Counted from the first letter of the stretch, positions 1-9,043 are shown. The stretch is 64,000 nucleotides of DNA from Lachnospiraceae bacterium (GCA_025758065.1 CP107199.1:2515501-2579500); one strand, 5' to 3'. Notes: generated by a model from the letters alone, not told the origin. Program-made: numbers and translations.

Positions 1-245
1 AAGGATAATTCTTCCGGTAGAAGAACCGGTGAATAAGAAGGAAAGAGTGTGGCTGCATCAATGAGGAAAAATGCCACATACGGTTCGTCTACAGACTGGA
101 GTATCAGCATGGAGCTGTCATCCTCCTCCATAGAGAGGGGAAGATAGTCATGGTACTGGGAAAAACCAAATAAACCATCTGGAAATACAACCAGTTCATC
201 TTTGGTATAATCCATCTCGCCGTAATATTTTGTATCAATCTTCAT
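1..245 (-). CDS. fliW: Flagellar assembly factor FliW, 3'-truncated by the window edge
   Basis: FliW binds flagellin and antagonises the translational repressor CsrA, coupling flagellin synthesis to export. The first 81 residues are visible on the minus strand, beginning MKIDTKYYGEMDY and including the family-typical stretch FPDGLFGF followed by an acidic loop and a VDEPYVAFFLI strand. A GGAGG ribosome site lies just upstream of the ATG. It follows the flgM-flgN-flgK-flgL run and the DUF6470-like remnant in the order usual for Firmicutes, where csrA normally comes next, which would fall outside the window. The identification rests on sequence pattern and context; the C-terminal half is not visible. 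Confidence 0.88.
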   Translation of the reverse strand, partial: MKIDTKYYGEMDYTKDELVVFPDGLFGFSQYHDYLPLSMEEDDSSMLILQSVDEPYVAFFLIDAATLFPSYSPVLLPEELS

Positions 246-273
246 GATTGTATAAGCCTCCGGGGGTCAGTTT

Positions 274-519
274 TTATATGGTAAGATTAAGAGCAGGGGG
301 ATCTGGCTCTTTTTTTGGTGGAACATAATTGGGGGTGCCGGTATATATAAATTCTACTTCAGGGTAAGAGGTTATGATGGTCATTTCCAGGGCTGGTATG
401 TATTCCAGATTGCCAGATGCCACACGAAATTCAAATTCTCCTCTCTGAAGTGTATACAGTCCGTTATTGTCAGGGCTGCCAGAAAATGGATCACAAAAGC
501 TGTTTCCTGATCCAGAAAT
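274..519 (-). pseudogene. DUF6470 (YviE-like) C-terminal remnant between flgL and fliW
   Basis: A minus-strand frame open from 567 to a stop at 274 overlaps the end of flgL. It translates to GEFEFRVASGNLEYIPALEM, then TSYPEVEFIYTGTPNYVPP, which resembles the end of DUF6470/YviE flagellar-locus proteins (a tract ending in a YVPP motif). Full-length members are about 180-190 residues; here at most about 97 codons are open and no ATG, GTG or TTG opens the frame (an ATT at 519 is the nearest conceivable start). It sits exactly where DUF6470 genes occur, before fliW. I read it as a 5'-deleted relic, though translation by coupling to the flgL stop cannot be excluded. Confidence 0.5.
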
Positions 520-559
520 GTTTGCTGTGCCATGTACTCTTTGGACAGTATCCTGGAGA

Positions 560-1255
560 TCAAAAGCTTAGCATATTAAGTCCTCCGGTATAGGTATCTA
601 AAAGAGACTGGCGGTTGGAAATATCGCCATAACCGATATCTACCCGGCCTTGTTCTCTCATAGCTGTCACAAGGTTGTTCAGGTCATCATCGCTTAAATT
701 ATAACTGTAAGTATTTTTATCTTTATCATAAGCCATGGTCATATTGACCGTCTTTGTGGTACCGTCTGAATACTCATGGGTATAAGTAAGGGTTTTTCCA
801 TCTCCGCTTAAAGAAAACGGAGCTGTTGTAATATCATTTCCGCCGTAAATATAAAAATCCTGATACTGGCTGTTCAGATTGCTGACCATGCTCTGCACAT
901 CCTGAAGAAGAGCATCTCTTTTTGTCTGGACAGAAGTTTTTGAGCTGTTATGGGAGGAATCCAGCACATACTGCATGGAAGTCTTACTGTTGCTTAAAGT
1001 TTTCTGGATATCCCTTGCGCCCTGCTCCTGTTGGTACAGACGGTTTTTAATATCACCTAAAATAGAACTTTTACTCTTTGCATCCTGATATAAATGATCC
1101 ATTTTCTTTCCCTGATAATAAGCAAGAGGATTATCAGCAGCTGTTTCATAAGCAGCGCCGGTAGAAACCTTGTTCATGCTTTTATTCAGATTGCTTTGAA
1201 GATCATTTAAAGAAGAAGTATACCTGCGGTAAACAGATGAACGTACAACTCTCAT
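560..1255 (-). CDS. flgL: Flagellar hook-associated protein 3 (short FlgL)
   Basis: FlgL forms the second hook-filament junction ring outside the cell. The 231-residue product has flagellin-like terminal helices: an N-terminus with NKVSTGAAYETAADNPLAYY, equivalent to the usual QxxLSTGKxxxxxxDDP motif, and a C-terminus ending LLDTYTGGLNMLSF. It lies 22 bp after flgK in the same orientation, with a good ribosome site (AGGAGGA). It is shorter than typical FlgL (about 300 residues), so the exposed middle domain is reduced. The distal position after flgK supports FlgL rather than flagellin. Confidence 0.85.
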   Translation of the reverse strand: MRVVRSSVYRRYTSSLNDLQSNLNKSMNKVSTGAAYETAADNPLAYYQGKKMDHLYQDAKSKSSILGDIKNRLYQQEQGARDIQKTLSNSKTSMQYVLDSSHNSSKTSVQTKRDALLQDVQSMVSNLNSQYQDFYIYGGNDITTAPFSLSGDGKTLTYTHEYSDGTTKTVNMTMAYDKDKNTYSYNLSDDDLNNLVTAMREQGRVDIGYGDISNRQSLLDTYTGGLNMLSF

Positions 1256-1277
1256 AATTTATTAATCCTCCTTATAT

Positions 1278-2951
1278 TTATGCACCAGTATTACTGATCA
1301 GGGTATTCAACACTTCATCAAGGGCAGTCATCAGACGGGAAGCAGCATTATAGGCTGAAACGTAGGCCATCATATTGGTTGCTTCTTCATCCAGGCTGAC
1401 ACCGGAAAGAGAGTCTCTGGAGTCCTGGATACTGTTTAAAACAGTTGTGCCCGTCTTTAATGCAGTCTGGTTGGAGCTGGAATCAGATGCCAGCTGGGTG
1501 GAAAGGTTATTCATATAATCAGCAAATGTTTTTCCGTTCAATTTCTTGGTATCCTTCATAGCTGCGATCATATCAAGGATTGTATCTGTGCGGTTGGTGC
1601 CGTCTGTAGAAATATGGATCGTTCCACTGGTCCAGCCTTTGCTGATACCGATATTTCCGGCTGTTATACCAGTTGTTGAGTCATTGGTGGAATTAGATAA
1701 AAGATTCTTATCCGTGTGGTTTTTGCCATTGTTTATGTCATTCATGGAATTTGCGAAAGTTAAAGCTAACTGATCCAGTTTTTCTGAGTAATACTGGTAT
1801 CCACGGACATCATCCACAGCAGTAGATCCATTTATCACATTGCCGGTACCTGTTTTCTGGAGCATATCCAGGCTTGCCTGAAGAGAGCCGCCTTCAAAAT
1901 GGATGCCTTTTAACTCTGCGTATATATCATTTGCAGCCTGTCCATTCCCTTTATAGCTGGGGGCTTTTTCAAACTTGATGGAAATGTTTGCAGGATCAGA
2001 AACAGAAGCAGCTGTCTGGTGATCGCCTTTTAACACACTTAACTGACCGTAGTTTTTTGTGAGACCGTTAGTACCAAGGTCGGATCCGTTTACCAGGATC
2101 AGCTTCTGGCTCTTTCCCTGGGCATCAATATAATTCATGCTCACTTCCAGGTCATCAGGCCAGTCCTTTTTGCCGATCACAGCACCATTTGCATCATAGT
2201 CATAGGCGTTATTCCCGGAATGGGCATCATCCTTGTAATATCTGGTTTCAACAGGAATATAACCGGAAAGCTCATCCAGAAGAAGATTTCGTTCATCCTG
2301 CAGTTCCAGGGAAGGATGACCGGCAACCTGGTTACGTTTGATCTGCACGTTCAGGTCACCGATCTGGCGGAGAATGTCATTGATCTTCTGCACATCGCCC
2401 TGTTCACTGCTGCCTTCCCCTGTGAGCCTTTGAAATTCATTCTGTTCAGCCTGTGAGATCTGTCTGGATGCCTGGTTAAAAAGATTACATACAGACTGCA
2501 TTTTAGAGCGCAGCTCACTTTCATAGATGGGATCAGCCACTTTTGCAGGATCCTGCATGCTTGTAAGGGTAGACTGGACATCATCAAATGCCTTACGGAT
2601 GCCGGAAATGGTTGTTTCATCCAGTACCTTTGACAGGGAATTAAGGGCAGTCTGTAAACGATTGGTATAGCTGCAGTCAGCAGACTGGCTGCGGTATTGG
2701 ATATCCAGATAAGGATCTCTGATCTGTGAGACCCGGTCCATGCTTACCCCAAAGCCTACTGCAGTTTCATTCCCATTAGAATAATGGGAAACAGGATTCG
2801 TATAATTAAGGCTGGATGCCTCTAACTGCTGCCTGGTATATCCGGCAGTATTCATATTTGACAAATTCTGTCCTGTAATATCCAGACGTTTCTGGTTGGC
2901 CTGGAGAGCGGACAGAGCGGTATTAAAACCGGAAAAAGTTGCTCTTACCAT
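1278..2951 (-). CDS. flgK: Flagellar hook-associated protein 1 (FlgK)
   Basis: FlgK is the first junction protein between hook and filament. The 557-residue product starts with the rod/hook/HAP motif FNTALSALQANQKRLDITGQ followed by NLSNMNTAGYTRQ, and ends with the HAP helix ATNMMAYVSAYNAASRLMTA. The length fits the family. It lies between flgN, its export chaperone, and flgL, in the canonical order, with AGGTAATAATACTTT before the ATG. The middle region (about residues 150-450) carries low-complexity Ser/Thr/Asn-rich sequence as expected for the exposed variable domain. Confidence 0.95.
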   Translation of the reverse strand: MVRATFSGFNTALSALQANQKRLDITGQNLSNMNTAGYTRQQLEASSLNYTNPVSHYSNGNETAVGFGVSMDRVSQIRDPYLDIQYRSQSADCSYTNRLQTALNSLSKVLDETTISGIRKAFDDVQSTLTSMQDPAKVADPIYESELRSKMQSVCNLFNQASRQISQAEQNEFQRLTGEGSSEQGDVQKINDILRQIGDLNVQIKRNQVAGHPSLELQDERNLLLDELSGYIPVETRYYKDDAHSGNNAYDYDANGAVIGKKDWPDDLEVSMNYIDAQGKSQKLILVNGSDLGTNGLTKNYGQLSVLKGDHQTAASVSDPANISIKFEKAPSYKGNGQAANDIYAELKGIHFEGGSLQASLDMLQKTGTGNVINGSTAVDDVRGYQYYSEKLDQLALTFANSMNDINNGKNHTDKNLLSNSTNDSTTGITAGNIGISKGWTSGTIHISTDGTNRTDTILDMIAAMKDTKKLNGKTFADYMNNLSTQLASDSSSNQTALKTGTTVLNSIQDSRDSLSGVSLDEEATNMMAYVSAYNAASRLMTALDEVLNTLISNTGA

Positions 2952-3002
2952 AAAGTATTATTACCTCCAAAATATAAATATCCTGCAGTCCCCACAGTTT
3001 TA

Positions 3003-3431
3003 TCAGACATATTTGTCATAAACATGAGGATCGCTCTGCTTCGCACCGGAAAGGCGCTGTTCTAACTGCTTCATGCGGATCCGGATCAGACGGTCTGTGC
3101 CACCTTTTACTTTTTTCAGCTTTTCAGCCTGGCTGGATAACCGTTCCAAGATCGGAGAGAGAAGTGCCACAGCCTCCTCGCTGTCCTCCTGCATCAAGAT
3201 CTGGCGGAAAGTAAGACCCTCAAGACCCGACCTGCGAAGAAGATCACTTCGTTTTTTATCTAGTCCGCGCAGCTGCAGTAAAAGCATGTTTTCATCATTT
3301 AAAAGAGATTCCAGCTGATCGGGATGATCAGCTGAAATAACGGTTAGTTTATCAGCCTCAACCTGGCATAGCTGTTCTAATACAGTACACAGCTGTTCTA
3401 ATACCGGGATCAGGCTTTCAGGCGCCCTCAT
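3003..3431 (-). CDS. flgN: FlgN-family export chaperone
   Basis: This 142-residue, leucine- and glutamate-rich helical protein fits the FlgN/YvyG chaperones that escort FlgK and FlgL to the flagellar export gate. Recognisable features are the N-terminal PVLEQLCTVLEQLCQVE helix, a KRSDLLRRSG segment and a basic C-terminal helix. Its ATG overlaps the flgM stop by four bases (ATGA), so the two are translationally coupled, and flgK follows. The sequence alone is weakly diagnostic; position between flgM and flgK makes the call strong. Confidence 0.82.
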   Translation of the reverse strand: MRAPESLIPVLEQLCTVLEQLCQVEADKLTVISADHPDQLESLLNDENMLLLQLRGLDKKRSDLLRRSGLEGLTFRQILMQEDSEEAVALLSPILERLSSQAEKLKKVKGGTDRLIRIRMKQLEQRLSGAKQSDPHVYDKYV

Positions 3432-3739
3432 AGATTATACATGGCCCTTGCAATGGCCATGGGATCCGGTTCGTAGGTTCCTTCCTCAACCTGTTTTTTT
3501 AATTGGGCAACCTTTTCAACGGAAACGCCTTTCTCGCGGCAGACATCTTCTGTAATGCTGTGAGCCAGAGATCGTGCAAAAAGTGTTTCATCAGCCGAAA
3601 TACCTTCAGTATATTCAAAACTGGCTCGGTCAAGATCAGCCGGTTTTGTAGAAATATTATCAGACAAAGCAATATTGCTTTGTCTCATTGATACATGTTC
3701 CATGTGTATTTGCTCCTGGATAGAATCTTGAATTTTCAT
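3428..3739 (-). CDS. flgM: Anti-sigma-28 factor FlgM
   Basis: FlgM holds sigma-28 inactive until the hook is finished and FlgM is exported. The 103-residue product has a disordered, polar N-terminus and a C-terminal helical part with ADETLFARSLAHSITEDV and VAQLKKQVEEGTYEPDPMAI, which matches the FlgM pattern (V..LK..I..G.Y..D...IA). The chosen ATG at 3739 is preceded by AGGTGAGGAG; a longer frame starting at 3778 lacks such a site. First gene of the leftward flgM-flgN-flgK-flgL run, behind a sigma-28-type promoter. Confidence 0.85.
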   Translation of the reverse strand: MKIQDSIQEQIHMEHVSMRQSNIALSDNISTKPADLDRASFEYTEGISADETLFARSLAHSITEDVCREKGVSVEKVAQLKKQVEEGTYEPDPMAIARAMYNL

Positions 3740-3822
3740 ACAATTACTCCTCACCTTAAAATAAAACGGCAGGACCACAAAAGTATCCTGTGATTTTCAC
3801 ATGCTTACTGAATCTATGTAAA

Positions 3823-3849
3823 TTATCGCCTTTTTTCTTGAAAATATAA
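3823..3849 (-). promoter_or_regulatory. Sigma-28-type promoter for flgM
   Basis: On the minus strand TTAT, 15 bases, then GGCGATAA. The -10 differs by one base from the GCCGATAA consensus and the spacing equals the other flagellar promoters in the window. Confidence 0.6.
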
Positions 3850-3861
3850 GAAAAATAATAA

Positions 3862-3888
3862 TTATAAAAAACGGGAAAACGACGACTA
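3862..3888 (+). promoter_or_regulatory. Possible sigma-28-type promoter for the FliK-like gene
   Basis: TTAT, 15 bases, GACGACTA, in the region divergent from flgM. The -10 is degenerate; the exact N15 spacing is the main support. A sigma-A-like TATAAT at 3928-3933 is an alternative. Confidence 0.35.
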
Positions 3889-3963
3889 AATATGCATATG
3901 GAAGTATGCAGGATAAACTCATATTATTATAATATATAGAATCAAAAAGAAAAGGAATAAAAC

Positions 3964-5385
3964 ATGTCTAATATATTACAGGTAACAGATCCTTCTACAT
4001 ATATAGATAATAGAAATGTCCATACAGGCCAGGAGCAGCAAAGCGCCCTGAACAGTTCCCAGATCCAGAATCCTTCTGACCCATCTCGTGTAGTGCGGGC
4101 AGATGGACAGAAAAGCGGTACCGCTGGTGACCAGGAAAATGAAAGTGGCTTCAGCATCCGCAATTATAATGGAAATTATACTGACTTTCTTCAGAAGCTG
4201 GGGCAGGAAAATGAAATAAAGGATTCCCTGGGCCGGATCCTGTTCCGGGATGGAGCCTTTATCGCTAAAGGTGATGAAGACCTGGGAAAAATGGTGCAGC
4301 AGCTGCTGGATTCTGCCAGGTTTGAAGATCCTGGCCAGCTGTTGGATTTTTTAAAAATGCAGGGACAGACTAAATTTTCCGGTACTTTCTTTGAAAACCT
4401 GAGAACTCTTTTGCAGCAGGAAGGAAACAGAGGCCTGCAGGAAACAGCCCTTAAATTCCTTCAGGTATTCAATAATTATTCCAGCGGTGAGCATCTTTTA
4501 GGGCAGATGCAGGAATTGACAGATGAAATAAAAGGAATGCTTTACACCTCTGCAAGACAGGAATATGCATCAATTCTGGATCAGCTGGACTGGAAGGCAG
4601 AAAATGGGGAAACGAAAGAAAATGCCCAGGTTCTGTTTCAGAAGCTGGTTCCCTTTCTTTCAAAATATATTTCCCGTACCCATGATTATGGCAGTGTAAG
4701 AAGCAGCGTGATCCAGCTGATCCTTTATGGGGCACGTTATGAAAACGGAAGCAGTGTCCTTCTCAGGAGCCTTTTTGAACAAATGGCAGCTAATAGGGAT
4801 TTTAAACGTTTTTTTGAAACAGAGCCTGAAGAACTGTATGCTGTACTTACCGGTTCAGAAGGAAAAAAAGGAAATATTTATGGAGATATCTTTGGCGCAC
4901 TTGTGGAAAGAGGAGCAAAAGGAGAAGCCGGGCTGGAACAGGTACAGGATTTTTACCAGCTGATGCGTGGGATGCTGGTAAACGAAAGCGTATATATGCC
5001 TGTCAATCATTTTATCCTTCCTTTTCAATATCAGGGAAAAGAAGCTGTATCTGAATTTTGGATCGATCCGGATGCAGAGAAAAAAGAAGAAGAGAAAGAT
5101 GGAGGCAGGAAAATACGCCTTCTGGTGGACTTTGAGATCAGGGGGGTGGGAGATTTCCAGCTTCTGGCAGATCTCCAGGATCATAAAATATCCATGGAAT
5201 TGGGAATTCCTAAAAATCTTTCTGCCGGTGCCGGAGAGATACAGGCAAAGCTTCAGGAAATATGTGCCAGAAACGGGATGCGCGTGAAAATGATGCAGGT
5301 ACAGGAAAGAAAAGCTCATTACCGTCTTCTGGATGTTTTCCCAAAGATTAGAAAAAAGGAGAATGGAATCAATGTCAGCGTTTGA
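3964..5385 (+). CDS. FliK/YlqG-like flagellar protein
   Basis: 473 residues, predominantly helical, with no signal peptide or membrane segment. The N-terminal 60 residues are Gln/Ser/Asn-rich and probably disordered. Residues about 360-460 form a mixed alpha/beta domain (RKIRLLVDFEIRGVGDFQLL, later RLLDVFPKI) that resembles the C-terminal domain of FliK hook-length proteins as seen in YlqG of Bacillus. The next gene is a FlhB C-terminal homologue, the same YlqG-YlqH pairing as in Bacillus, which supports the call. Role in export-specificity switching is inferred. I could not recognise the middle region (residues 60-340). Confidence 0.6.
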   Translation: MSNILQVTDPSTYIDNRNVHTGQEQQSALNSSQIQNPSDPSRVVRADGQKSGTAGDQENESGFSIRNYNGNYTDFLQKLGQENEIKDSLGRILFRDGAFIAKGDEDLGKMVQQLLDSARFEDPGQLLDFLKMQGQTKFSGTFFENLRTLLQQEGNRGLQETALKFLQVFNNYSSGEHLLGQMQELTDEIKGMLYTSARQEYASILDQLDWKAENGETKENAQVLFQKLVPFLSKYISRTHDYGSVRSSVIQLILYGARYENGSSVLLRSLFEQMAANRDFKRFFETEPEELYAVLTGSEGKKGNIYGDIFGALVERGAKGEAGLEQVQDFYQLMRGMLVNESVYMPVNHFILPFQYQGKEAVSEFWIDPDAEKKEEEKDGGRKIRLLVDFEIRGVGDFQLLADLQDHKISMELGIPKNLSAGAGEIQAKLQEICARNGMRVKMMQVQERKAHYRLLDVFPKIRKKENGINVSV

Positions 5386-5683
5386 GCGGTTATTAGAACA
5401 AAAAGCAGTTGCACTTCAATATTCACCGGAAAAGGACAGCGCCCCGGTGATCGTTGCTTCTGGAATGGGATATATGGCAGAAAAGATCACAGAAGCAGCC
5501 AGAAAGTCAGGAGTTCCTGTTTATGAGGATGATTCCCTTGCAACTCTTTTAAGCAGATTACAGCTGGGAGCGGCTGTGCCGGAAGAATTATATCAGGCGA
5601 TCATAGAAATCTACATTTATTTTTTAGGATATGTGCCGTCATCGGAGGAAAAAGAGAATGAAACAAAATCCGAAAATACCTGA
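5372..5683 (+). CDS. FlhB C-terminal-domain homologue (YlqH-like)
   Basis: 103 residues corresponding only to the cytoplasmic tail domain of FlhB, the flagellar export-gate switch protein. The stretch APVIVASGMGYMAEKITEAA, then SGVPVYEDDSLATLL and VPEELYQAIIEIYIYF, matches the FlhB C-terminal fold (KGxxxxAxxIxxxAxxxxIPIxExxxLAxxL...VPxxLYxAVAEVLAYV). The membrane part is missing, as in YlqH. The frame overlaps the upstream FliK-like gene by 14 bases; the ATG at 5372 has GGAG ten bases upstream, while the ATG at 5363 abuts it. The NPTH self-cleavage motif of true FlhB is not present. Confidence 0.8.
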   Translation: MSAFERLLEQKAVALQYSPEKDSAPVIVASGMGYMAEKITEAARKSGVPVYEDDSLATLLSRLQLGAAVPEELYQAIIEIYIYFLGYVPSSEEKENETKSENT

Positions 5684-7070
5684 CAGAAAGTTCAGACACA
5701 GACATAAAATGCTTCTGCTCCTCCTTTCAGGAGTTTTGCTGTTCCAATGGGGAAAGATAGATGCGTTTGCAGCAGCAAAAGAGATAAAAACAGTAAATAT
5801 CCGTGTTACATCCAAGCTGGAAGCAGGCAGCAAGCTTCCGGATATAAAATTGGAAACGACCACGGTTTCAGATGGGGAAGTAGCAGTAGATGCAGGCGGA
5901 AGTAAATACAGCGTTTCCGAGGCAGAATGGACAGACAAAAGCTCCAATGAACTGAAGGCTTCTGAAGAACCTCAGATGAAAGTCACCCTGGAACCGGAAG
6001 ATGTCAGCGAAGATTATTTTGTTTCCAGCTATAAAAAAGCCAATGTAAAGATCAGCGGGGGAACCTTTGTGTCTGCCAGGAGAGACGGGGATGATCTTGT
6101 AGTTACCCTGCGGATAAACGGGATCAAAGGAGACTATGCTGCTCCGGAAGATGCCTGGTGGAATGAAAAAAGCCTGGGACAGGCTAAATGGGAAAAGCCG
6201 GATAACACCTCCGGTTATTACGAGGTACAGCTTTACAGAGGAAAATCGAAAGTTTACAGCGTCTCCCAGACCAGTGCAGTCCAGTATAATTTTTATCCAT
6301 ATATGACAAAAACAGGAGAGTATACCTTTAAGGTGCGCACGGTACCGGGAACGGATTCACAAAAAAAATATGGTGGAAAAAGTGAATGGATAGAATCCGG
6401 GGAGCTTTCCATTACAGACCGGTATGTATCAGATGGTAAAGGCCAGCAGACAAAAAATCCTTCGGCAAAGTCCGGAACCACAGATACAGTAGGCTGGGTA
6501 AAAAAAGACAATATATGGAATTACAGATTTCCGGATGGCTCTATATGCCGTGGTGCATGGCAGTCGGTCAACGGATACTGGTATTATTTTGATGTCAATG
6601 GCACGATGCTCACCGGCTGGCAGAAGCCAGCAAATGACTGGTATTACCTGTATGATACTGGGGAAATGGCGGCCGGATGGGCAAAGATCAATGGTCAGTG
6701 GTATTATTTCTGGCCATTTACGGAAAATGGGCATATACAGGGAACCATGGCTTATGGAGGCTGGAAAATCATAGGGGCGGATTATTACTTTTTCAGAGAA
6801 GACGGCTCCTTATATACCGGCTGGCTGGAACAGAATGGTTCCTGGTATTATTTAAACACACTGGACAACAGCCTTCAGGGAGCCATGTTTACCGGCTGGC
6901 TGATCCGTGAAGGGAAAACTTATTTCCTGGATGCTGACGGAGTTATGGCTACCGGCTGGTATCAGGTTGACGGGAATTGGTATTATTTCTGGCCGGATTC
7001 AGGTGAAATGGCAAAAAACCAGTATATCAATGGATTCTATGTTAATGAGGACGGAATCTGGTACAGGTAA
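5658..7070 (+). CDS. Secreted choline-binding-repeat protein A
   Basis: 470 residues. A basic N-terminus and hydrophobic core (MLLLLLSGVLLFQWGKI, cleavage likely after DAFA) form a signal peptide. Residues about 35-270 contain two beta-rich segments, the second resembling a fibronectin-type module (SGYYEVQLYRGKSKVYSVSQ). From about residue 280 to the end there are about seven cell-wall-binding repeats of the GW...WYYF...G type, which in other Firmicutes bind phosphocholine on teichoic acids. GGAGG lies nine bases before the chosen ATG, which overlaps the upstream FlhB-tail gene. Its position in a flagellar operon, followed by a similar paralogue and a lytic transglycosylase, suggests a wall function connected with the flagellum. 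Confidence 0.85.
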   Translation: MKQNPKIPDRKFRHRHKMLLLLLSGVLLFQWGKIDAFAAAKEIKTVNIRVTSKLEAGSKLPDIKLETTTVSDGEVAVDAGGSKYSVSEAEWTDKSSNELKASEEPQMKVTLEPEDVSEDYFVSSYKKANVKISGGTFVSARRDGDDLVVTLRINGIKGDYAAPEDAWWNEKSLGQAKWEKPDNTSGYYEVQLYRGKSKVYSVSQTSAVQYNFYPYMTKTGEYTFKVRTVPGTDSQKKYGGKSEWIESGELSITDRYVSDGKGQQTKNPSAKSGTTDTVGWVKKDNIWNYRFPDGSICRGAWQSVNGYWYYFDVNGTMLTGWQKPANDWYYLYDTGEMAAGWAKINGQWYYFWPFTENGHIQGTMAYGGWKIIGADYYFFREDGSLYTGWLEQNGSWYYLNTLDNSLQGAMFTGWLIREGKTYFLDADGVMATGWYQVDGNWYYFWPDSGEMAKNQYINGFYVNEDGIWYR

Positions 7071-7089
7071 AGATATGTGAGGAATGGAT

Positions 7090-8238
7090 ATGAAAATGAT
7101 CAGAAAAATACTCCTTTGTGCCGGAACAGGACTGCTGCTTGGAACAGGAAGCTTACCGTCTGTGCCAGGGGGAATCTTTCATATGTATACAGTGTATACA
7201 GCTTATGGGGCAGACAGCAGCATCATCGAGACCATGAGTATTAAATTTAACACCACTTATGGAGATCCGGAGGAAATACCACAGCCCCAGATCACCATCA
7301 ACGGATCAGGGGTATCCATTGGGGATATTTATTACAAAACAGAATATGAAAACTGGAAACCTGGTAAAAAGGTACGGATGGAGATCACTGTGGATGCTGC
7401 ACAGGGAAAGTATTTTCCTGTGTCCCTTGGACGATCCAAATGCCGTGTGACCGGGGCGGATTTTGTATCGGCGAAAGCCCTGGATAATACCACCATGCAG
7501 GTAAAAGTGGACTATACGCCGGTCACTGTTCTGGGTGACACAGCTTTAGCAGGCTGGAGCTCACTTGACTCAGAAAAGGCAGTGTGGAAGAAGGTAGACT
7601 ATGCTCCGGGCTATACCCTGACTTTATATGGAAATGATAAAGTGGTAAAACGGATGACAGTTACAGATAACTCTGTCAGCTTAAAGGAGTACATGACAGA
7701 TCCGGACAAGATCTACTATTATCAGGTAAAAGCGGTCCCGGTTACGGCAGAACAGAAAAAATACTTAAAAGAAGGGGAATTTATTACATCAAAGGAACAG
7801 GATGTAGATGACAGTGAGGAAGAGGAGAAAGAAAAAAAACATGCAGCAACTTCCCAGAGCAGCAGTACTGGTCCCGGCATAGCAGGTTCTCTAAAGGGAG
7901 ACAACTTTGTTATGCCGGATGGGACTCTGGCAGTCAATACCTGGAAGCTGGTGGGAGGTATATGGTATTACTTTAATGCTGAAGGAAACCGTACCAGGGG
8001 CTGGTTCCCGTATGGTGGAAAATGGTATTATTTTGACGGAAATGGATGTATGAAGACCGGATGGGTGGACACAGGAAACGGAAAATGGTATTACTTAAAC
8101 CCGGATGGGGATATGAAGACCGGTTGGCTGTATGATAAAAATATCTGGTATTATCTAAATAACGATGGATCTATGGCAGTAAACTGTTCTCAGGATGGCT
8201 GGTACCTTGGAGCAGACGGCGCAGGCCGAAAGGAGTAA
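7090..8238 (+). CDS. Secreted choline-binding-repeat protein B
   Basis: About 382 residues with the same architecture as the preceding gene: signal peptide (ILLCAGTGLLLGTGSLPSV), two beta-rich domains including a segment parallel to that of protein A (EKAVWKKVDYAPGYTLTLYG), an acidic/lysine linker around residue 245-260, then about four or five GW...WYY repeats to the C-terminus. The two genes are probably an old tandem duplication with divergence. GTGAGGA lies seven bases before the ATG at 7090; an ATG at 7084 would be too close. Exported, wall-associated; choline or phosphocholine recognition is inferred from the repeat type. Confidence 0.83.
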   Translation: MKMIRKILLCAGTGLLLGTGSLPSVPGGIFHMYTVYTAYGADSSIIETMSIKFNTTYGDPEEIPQPQITINGSGVSIGDIYYKTEYENWKPGKKVRMEITVDAAQGKYFPVSLGRSKCRVTGADFVSAKALDNTTMQVKVDYTPVTVLGDTALAGWSSLDSEKAVWKKVDYAPGYTLTLYGNDKVVKRMTVTDNSVSLKEYMTDPDKIYYYQVKAVPVTAEQKKYLKEGEFITSKEQDVDDSEEEEKEKKHAATSQSSSTGPGIAGSLKGDNFVMPDGTLAVNTWKLVGGIWYYFNAEGNRTRGWFPYGGKWYYFDGNGCMKTGWVDTGNGKWYYLNPDGDMKTGWLYDKNIWYYLNNDGSMAVNCSQDGWYLGADGAGRKE

Positions 8239-8243
8239 AAAAT

Positions 8244-9038
8244 ATGAGTTTAGCACCGATAACAGGAGATGGAGTAAAGTTAGCTGCACAGGCAGCAGAT
8301 CAGACACAAAAGACAACACCGGTCCAGGAATTTCAGGGGATACTGAAAAATGGGCTGAATACCATAAAAGAAGATATGGATTCTATTTTCGAAGAAGCTT
8401 CTGCTTTATATCAGATCCCTTCTAAACTTCTCAGGGCGGTGGCAAAGGCGGAGTCAGGGTTTAATCCAAAGGCTGTATCCAAAGCAGGGGCTATGGGCGT
8501 GATGCAGCTGATGCCGGGAACAGCCCGTTCTCTTGGAGTAAGCGATCCTTACAATGCCAGACAAAATATCCTTGGAGGGGCAAAATACTTAAAACAAAAT
8601 CTGGACCGGTTCGGAGGAGACGTAAGCCTTGCATTGGCAGCCTATAACGCTGGACCGGGCAGTGTGACCAAATACGGAGGCATCCCACCATATAAAGAAA
8701 CCCAGAATTATGTAAAAAAGATCATGGCAGATTATACGGGAAACAATACGATCCTGGCAGGACGTACGGTGAGCACCGGAACATATGGTAAAACATCCGT
8801 AAATGCAGCAGTGAACAGCCTTACAGGAAGCAATTTCACGGCAAGCAGCCTGACAGCAGGCAGTCTTTTAGGCAGCTTTGCGGGAAATGCCGGTCTGTCC
8901 GGCGCCGGCAGCCTTGGTACACTTCTGGCAGCAGGAAAGGGAGAGAACCTTTCCGGGGAAGACTGGTCTAATATGGTGCAGATCCTCCGTCTTCAGATGA
9001 TGATGAATATGGGTAAGGATACGGGTACGCTGATCTGA
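8244..9038 (+). CDS. SLT-type lytic transglycosylase, flagellar locus
   Basis: 264 residues. Residues about 55-155 form a complete soluble-lytic-transglycosylase domain: catalytic Glu in AKAESGFNP, the GAMGVMQLMPGTA motif, and ALAAYNAGPG, ending NYVKKI. These enzymes cut peptidoglycan glycan strands to open a path for the rod. No signal peptide is seen, which is usual for flagellar muramidases exported through the flagellar system. The C-terminal 100 residues are Ser/Gly/Thr-rich with a final helix (NMVQILRLQMMMNMGK). It follows the choline-binding proteins by five bases and is probably their operon mate. Confidence 0.88.
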   Translation: MSLAPITGDGVKLAAQAADQTQKTTPVQEFQGILKNGLNTIKEDMDSIFEEASALYQIPSKLLRAVAKAESGFNPKAVSKAGAMGVMQLMPGTARSLGVSDPYNARQNILGGAKYLKQNLDRFGGDVSLALAAYNAGPGSVTKYGGIPPYKETQNYVKKIMADYTGNNTILAGRTVSTGTYGKTSVNAAVNSLTGSNFTASSLTAGSLLGSFAGNAGLSGAGSLGTLLAAGKGENLSGEDWSNMVQILRLQMMMNMGKDTGTLI

Positions 9039-9043
9039 CAGAC

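Noticed and set aside
1546..2620. Open frames antisense to or overlapping flgK
   Set aside because: No family pattern and complete overlap with a well-supported gene.
4855..5319. 154-codon minus-strand frame inside the FliK-like gene
   Set aside because: Composition-driven shadow (Phe/Ser/His-rich) without homology.
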